Shown here: positions 60,551 to 64,000 of the stretch, piece by piece
How positions within the stretch are numbered: the stretch's first letter is position 1
How the letters are laid out: every line of letters begins with the position of its first letter
Assembly: GCF_016107705.1 (NCBI RefSeq)
Contig: NZ_JAEHGC010000008.1
Location: forward strand, 1-64,000
Length of the DNA: 64,000 nt
Direction: 5' to 3'
DNA from: Neobacillus cucumis
GTDB taxonomy: Bacteria > Bacillota > Bacilli > Bacillales_B > DSM-18226
Position numbers and translations under genes: made by a program
Notes under the pieces: generated by a model
The model's input: the letters and a program-made list of their open reading frames with translations, nothing else
What the model was told of the DNA's origin: nothing
The model's database searches: none

Positions 60551-61784
60551 TTGCAATCGAATATGCTGCTTTGTACGCCAATAAGTTCATTTTTTCATTT
60601 TCATCATGATAAGAGAAATAGCTGCCAGGGTTTTTCGTAAAGCCTACTATTTCCTTAATGGGGTTAGTGAAATGATGTTCATGCAATTCTTCTTCCAAAA
60701 GGTTTAGTTGCAATGCCTTCGGGTTTGGCGACGGATAGATTGATTGAATTTTTTTCAATGATTTTGAATTCGCTTCATAAAAAACAGCATTTCCTATTAT
60801 GTAAGAATTGTTTTTTAGATACCGGGTTAAAATTTGAATCGGTGATTCCTTATAAATCAAGGAATACTGAGTAAAAGACAAACTATCGATGAAAAAATCG
60901 ATCGAATGATGTGCTAGTGGTAGATGTAAATCACTATTGACGATGTATAAGACCGATAAATCTGGATGAAGCTTTTCAATGCTTTGCTTTAATGTTTTAA
61001 TCGTTTCAAGAGAGTAACACGTAAAAATATAGGATGTATTTTTAGGAAGGGAAGAAAGATATTTTGGCAACATCATCAAAATTTCAATATTTGTTTCTAG
61101 CACCATTTTATTTTCCAATTGTAGTTGGGTTAATTCGTTGTACATCCATAATTTACTTTTTTCAAGTAAACTTACAAAACTAGGATTCCATTTCTCGACA
61201 TCAATCTCATAAATGGAATATTTAAAGGGAGATGACTGGAGGTTGCTTGTGAACAGAATGCCATCTTTGATTTCCGTTTGATAGCCGCAGCTGCAATACA
61301 GATTCCCTTCAAAGATTTGATTCCCAAGTATGGAGGCATTTTGCAAACTTAATCCACTTTGGCAATACGGACAAGAAAGGACTGGAACAAAAAGTAATGG
61401 AACACCCTTTTTCTTATTATCTTGTTCGATATTCTCATTTGTCTCCGTATTAATTTTTGCATCAAGAGAATGAATTGCCCTCAATATTTGATCCTTCTCT
61501 CCAATTAGCTGTTTCTTTTTTTCAACGAGCAAGTTTCTAAAGTAGCTCATATCTTCATTATTCCCATTGTTTGTTAATCGTTTAAGAGATAAGATTTTAT
61601 GAATTTCTTTTAACGAAAATCGATACAACTTAAGTTCATTAATCAATGCCATATCTTCAAGACAGATGGTATTCATCTGATATTGTGTGTTTATTTTTTC
61701 GGGAATCAATAGTCCTTTTTCAATATAATGTCTTACTGTATCAATCGAAACATTAAAGTCTTTAGCAAACTGTCCAATCTTCAT
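60546..61784 (-). CDS. MerR-family regulator fused to zinc ribbon and methyltransferase-like domain
   Basis: A 412-residue protein. The MerR HTH is at 1-70 (IGQFAKDFNVSIDTVRHYIEKGLL), followed by a coiled coil (about 80-115). A Cys4 zinc-ribbon/Trm112-like segment has Cys138, Cys141, Cys164 and Cys166. The region from about 185 to 405 resembles a SAM methyltransferase in outline (an IFTCYSLE strand, LPLAHHSIDFFIDSLSFTQYS in place of the post-motif). However, the glycine-rich SAM-binding loop is not visible, so it may be a degenerate ligand sensor. The ligand and targets are unknown. It has no divergent partner close by. Confidence 0.75.
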   Translation of the reverse strand: MKIGQFAKDFNVSIDTVRHYIEKGLLIPEKINTQYQMNTICLEDMALINELKLYRFSLKEIHKILSLKRLTNNGNNEDMSYFRNLLVEKKKQLIGEKDQILRAIHSLDAKINTETNENIEQDNKKKGVPLLFVPVLSCPYCQSGLSLQNASILGNQIFEGNLYCSCGYQTEIKDGILFTSNLQSSPFKYSIYEIDVEKWNPSFVSLLEKSKLWMYNELTQLQLENKMVLETNIEILMMLPKYLSSLPKNTSYIFTCYSLETIKTLKQSIEKLHPDLSVLYIVNSDLHLPLAHHSIDFFIDSLSFTQYSLIYKESPIQILTRYLKNNSYIIGNAVFYEANSKSLKKIQSIYPSPNPKALQLNLLEEELHEHHFTNPIKEIVGFTKNPGSYFSYHDENEKMNLLAYKAAYSIAK

Positions 61785-62024
61785 AGAGATTCCTCCCGCT
61801 CGATTCCGTTAAAACAAAAAATGGAGTTACTCCACTTTTTTATGATAAATTCATTAAAAATAGCGCTTGCAATTGTGTTAACCCTATTTATTAAACTAAT
61901 TATACAGAAAAATTAAAATAATTTGAAATGACGTTTTAAAAAATAAACAAGAGGAGGATGCGTTTCTCAGAAACATAAAGAAGGTTTAATGATTGACAGT
62001 TATAACATTTTGAGGGGGTTATTT
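61785..62024. other. intergenic region between MerR fusion and symporter pair
   Basis: About 240 bases. TGGAGT-T-ACTCCA (61822-61834), followed by a T-run, lies in the MerR gene's 5' region and could be an operator or attenuator. A 31-codon hydrophobic frame at 61821-61916 (MELLHFFMINSL..., one membrane segment, LIIQKN end) lacks an RBS. An AGGAGGA at about 61951 is not followed by a close start codon. Confidence 0.35.
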
Positions 62025-62219
62025 ATGAAGAAAATCTGTATTTTGTTATCGATTATCCCATTTATTGGCTCGTTGACCGTTATGAATAAGGTAGAGCCAT
62101 ATGTCTTGGGGATGCCCTTTGTCATGTTTTGGGCCGCCTTATGGCTTGTTCTATCTGCAGTAGGTATGGGGATTAGCAACTTACTTTACCCAATCGAAGA
62201 GGATGGTGAGGAATCATGA
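62025..62219 (+). CDS. DUF3311 small membrane protein
   Basis: A 64-residue protein with two membrane helices (about 4-22 and 32-54) and an acidic end. It contains GMPFVMFWAALWLVLSAVGM, typical of DUF3311. These are encoded just before a sodium:solute symporter (B. subtilis yhjC-yhjB) and probably form its small subunit. The ATG at 62025 follows GAGGGGG. The stop overlaps the symporter start in ATGA. Confidence 0.85.
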   Translation: MKKICILLSIIPFIGSLTVMNKVEPYVLGMPFVMFWAALWLVLSAVGMGISNLLYPIEEDGEES

Positions 62220-63688
62220 ATGTTTCACTCCTAATTATTTTAGCTTTTCTCTTTCTATCCATTTACATAGGGATTCGTGCGAAAAAGGGAAAAGAAATGA
62301 ATCTAGATCAGTGGGCGGTTGGCGGCAGAGGCTTTGGTACTATTTTTGTGTTCCTGTTAATGGCTGGAGAAAACTTTACTACCTATACATTCCTTGGCGG
62401 AAGTGGCGGAGCATATGGCCTTGGAGGACCAATGATCTATGTATTTAGTTCACTATGCTACATTGTCATGTATTGGTTCTTTCCTCCTATTTGGAAGTAT
62501 GCAAAGAAGAATAATATTTTGACCCAATCTGATTTCTTTGCCAGCAAGTATAAAAGCACAAAACTAGGTGTTCTAACGGCCGTTGTAGGAATTATTTCCC
62601 TTATTCCATACCTTGTTTTGCAATTTAAAGGGTTAGGGATTATTGTTTCAGAGGCATCTTACGGGACGATTTCACCGGCGGTTGCCATATGGATTGGGGC
62701 GGTTTCTGTTTCGATTTATGTAACGGTTTCAGGGATACATGGTTCTGCGTGGACAGCGGTTGTAAAGGATATCTTGATGTTAGTTGTCATCTTAGTTATG
62801 TCTATTTACTTACCTTATCATTATTATGGTGGATTCACGCCAATGTTTGAAAAAATTAATGCTGCTAAACCAAACTTTTTAAATCTTCCTAAATCCGGTT
62901 ACGGTTTGTCCTGGTATATTTCAACCTGCATTCTTTTTGCCCTTGGTGCATCGATGTGGCCGCATTTGTTTGCTGCTAGTTTAACGGCAAAAAATGCACA
63001 TATTTTGCGACGTAATTCAGCCTTAACTCCACTTTATCAGATTGTCCTAATTCTAGTATTATTTATTGGCTTTGCCGCTGTTCTAGTAGTTCCCGGATTA
63101 AAAGATCCAGATTTAGCCCTATTTGAACTAGCTAAAAAGTCATTTGACCCATGGTTTATCGGAATCATTGGCGGGGCCGGATTATTAACGGCGCTTGTAC
63201 CAAGTTCAATGCTATTAATGACTGCATCCACTTTAGTTGCGAAAAATGTGGTCAAAGTTTTGAAACCGGATACAACGGATCAACAGATCGCCCGTATTGC
63301 CCGCATGGCTGTGCCAATCCTTGCACTATTGTCTGTTTATTTTACATTTAGAGGCGGGGAAATGATTTTTATGTTATTAATCATGGCATATGGATTTGTA
63401 GCTCAGCTATTTCCATCCTTATTTTTCAGCCTATGGAAAAAGAATCCTGTTACATTGCAAGGAGCAGTTGCGGGAATCATTGCCGGTGCCGTAACAGTTG
63501 CCGTAATGACTATTACGAATTCTACCATTGCGACATTATTTCCTCACTGGCCTCAAGTCATTAAGGACATTGACAGTGGAATCGTAGCGCTGGGAGTTAA
63601 CCTGATTGTTACGATAGGAGTTAGCACCATAACAAGAGTAAAAAATGTTTCAGAAAATCAACTTAAAAATGTGGAAGTTAAATCTTAA
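62216..63688 (+). CDS. sodium:solute symporter (YhjB-like)
   Basis: A 490-residue SSS-family transporter with about 13 helices. The WAVGGRGFGTIFVFLLMAGENFTTYTFLGGSG opening and the SMLLMTASTLVAKNVVK region (about 340) are family traits. The coupled DUF3311 gene makes it the YhjB type, whose substrate is not known. An M20 amidohydrolase follows by 45 bases and is probably in the same transcript. The imported compound may therefore be an N-acyl amino acid or similar amide. Confidence 0.87.
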   Translation: MNVSLLIILAFLFLSIYIGIRAKKGKEMNLDQWAVGGRGFGTIFVFLLMAGENFTTYTFLGGSGGAYGLGGPMIYVFSSLCYIVMYWFFPPIWKYAKKNNILTQSDFFASKYKSTKLGVLTAVVGIISLIPYLVLQFKGLGIIVSEASYGTISPAVAIWIGAVSVSIYVTVSGIHGSAWTAVVKDILMLVVILVMSIYLPYHYYGGFTPMFEKINAAKPNFLNLPKSGYGLSWYISTCILFALGASMWPHLFAASLTAKNAHILRRNSALTPLYQIVLILVLFIGFAAVLVVPGLKDPDLALFELAKKSFDPWFIGIIGGAGLLTALVPSSMLLMTASTLVAKNVVKVLKPDTTDQQIARIARMAVPILALLSVYFTFRGGEMIFMLLIMAYGFVAQLFPSLFFSLWKKNPVTLQGAVAGIIAGAVTVAVMTITNSTIATLFPHWPQVIKDIDSGIVALGVNLIVTIGVSTITRVKNVSENQLKNVEVKS

Positions 63689-63732
63689 TAATGCTTTACA
63701 GTCTAAGTAAAAAGGTAAAGGAGATAGGTAAG

Positions 63733-64000
63733 ATGATTACCAAACAAATTACTATAAAAGATGAAGTCGTTACATGGAGAAGGCATTTACATGAAAATCC
63801 AGAACTCTCTTTTAATGAAGTTCAAACATCTGAATATGTTTATAATCTATTAAAATCTTTTCCAGGATTAGAAGTAACAAGACCAACGAAAACAAGTGTT
63901 TTGGGAGTGCTAAAAGGCGGAAAACAATTGAGTGAAAAACAGCCGACTATTGCTTTTCGTGCAGATATGGATGCACTTCCAATTCAAGAGGAAGCGGATA
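63733..64000 (+). CDS. M20-family amidohydrolase (partial)
   Basis: The first 89 codons of a peptidase M20/aminoacylase-type enzyme; the rest is outside the window. WRRHLHENPELSFNE and AFRADMDALPIQE are the family's conserved N-terminal blocks; the usual first metal-ligand motif lies beyond the end. Such enzymes hydrolyse N-acyl amino acids or related amides (hippurate, N-acetylcysteine and IAA-conjugate types). It follows the DUF3311-symporter pair at 45 bases, with RBS AAAGGAGAT, suggesting a transport-and-hydrolysis unit. Confidence 0.85.
   Translation, partial: MITKQITIKDEVVTWRRHLHENPELSFNEVQTSEYVYNLLKSFPGLEVTRPTKTSVLGVLKGGKQLSEKQPTIAFRADMDALPIQEEAD

Noticed and set aside
61821..61916. 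31-aa hydrophobic peptide as a type I toxin
   Set aside because: No Shine-Dalgarno sequence before either possible ATG and no antisense promoter seen.

Overview
The window is chromosomal DNA of a low-GC, Gram-positive, endospore-forming Bacillaceae bacterium. The evidence is AGGAGG-type ribosome binding sites, frequent TTG/GTG starts, intrinsic terminators at most gene ends, PdaA (spore cortex), SinI/SinR homologues, and a block (about 6.4-20.3 kb) whose gene content resembles the Bacillus subtilis yfj/yfk region (YfkK, YihY/YfkH, an MFS protein, ChaA/YfkE, YfkD, PdaA, a YfjO/YefA-type rRNA methyltransferase). A Neobacillus-like genus would fit, but the genus cannot be fixed from this sequence. 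No phage, intact insertion sequence, CRISPR array, tRNA or rRNA was seen.

Layout. 0-5.5 kb: end of histidine ammonia-lyase, a DUF1992 protein, a LysR regulator facing a YeiH-family transporter, a PfkB-type kinase, then a class-I cyclic-di-GMP riboswitch in front of a 49-residue SinI-like anti-repressor, convergent with a SinR homologue. 5.7-23 kb: housekeeping genes (methionine aminopeptidase, P-type ATPase, Ca2+/H+ antiporter, class I fumarase, NERD protein, PdaA, rRNA methyltransferase, PAS protein, ABC-F protein). 23-30.5 kb: a MocR-type regulator divergent from paiB-lysE, an amino-acid ABC transporter, and a PanF-type symporter pair. 30.6-34.9 kb: a divergent gentisate cluster (3-hydroxybenzoate 6-hydroxylase; gentisate dioxygenase plus fumarylpyruvate hydrolase) with a DinB-fold protein that could supply the missing maleylpyruvate isomerase. 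35-38.6 kb: an aminotransferase flanked by GGGGACGGTTC repeats, and a MarR-controlled drug exporter.

38.6-47 kb: a sigma-54-controlled amine-catabolism locus. It holds a heme PAS-type N-demethylase subunit (DUF3445), a DmmA-like protein, a ferredoxin reductase, an aldehyde dehydrogenase and an APC transporter. There are two near-perfect -24/-12 promoters, a shared upstream palindrome, and an adjacent enhancer-binding protein with an unusual C-terminal Cache-like domain. 47-52.6 kb: miscellaneous genes, including a TetR/isochorismatase pair with a 20-bp palindromic operator. 52.8-59 kb: malate/citrate utilisation (malic enzyme, TauE/SafE permease, DcuS/CitA-type two-component system, 2-hydroxycarboxylate transporter) with cre-like boxes. 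59-64 kb: a DUF1456 protein, a DoxX protein, a MerR-zinc ribbon-methyltransferase-like fusion, a DUF3311/sodium symporter pair and the start of an M20 amidohydrolase.

The points most worth follow-up are the c-di-GMP riboswitch on sinI, the DinB protein as a possible bacillithiol-dependent maleylpyruvate isomerase, and the sigma-54 N-demethylase locus. All functions are read from sequence motifs and recalled family resemblance; no searches were run.
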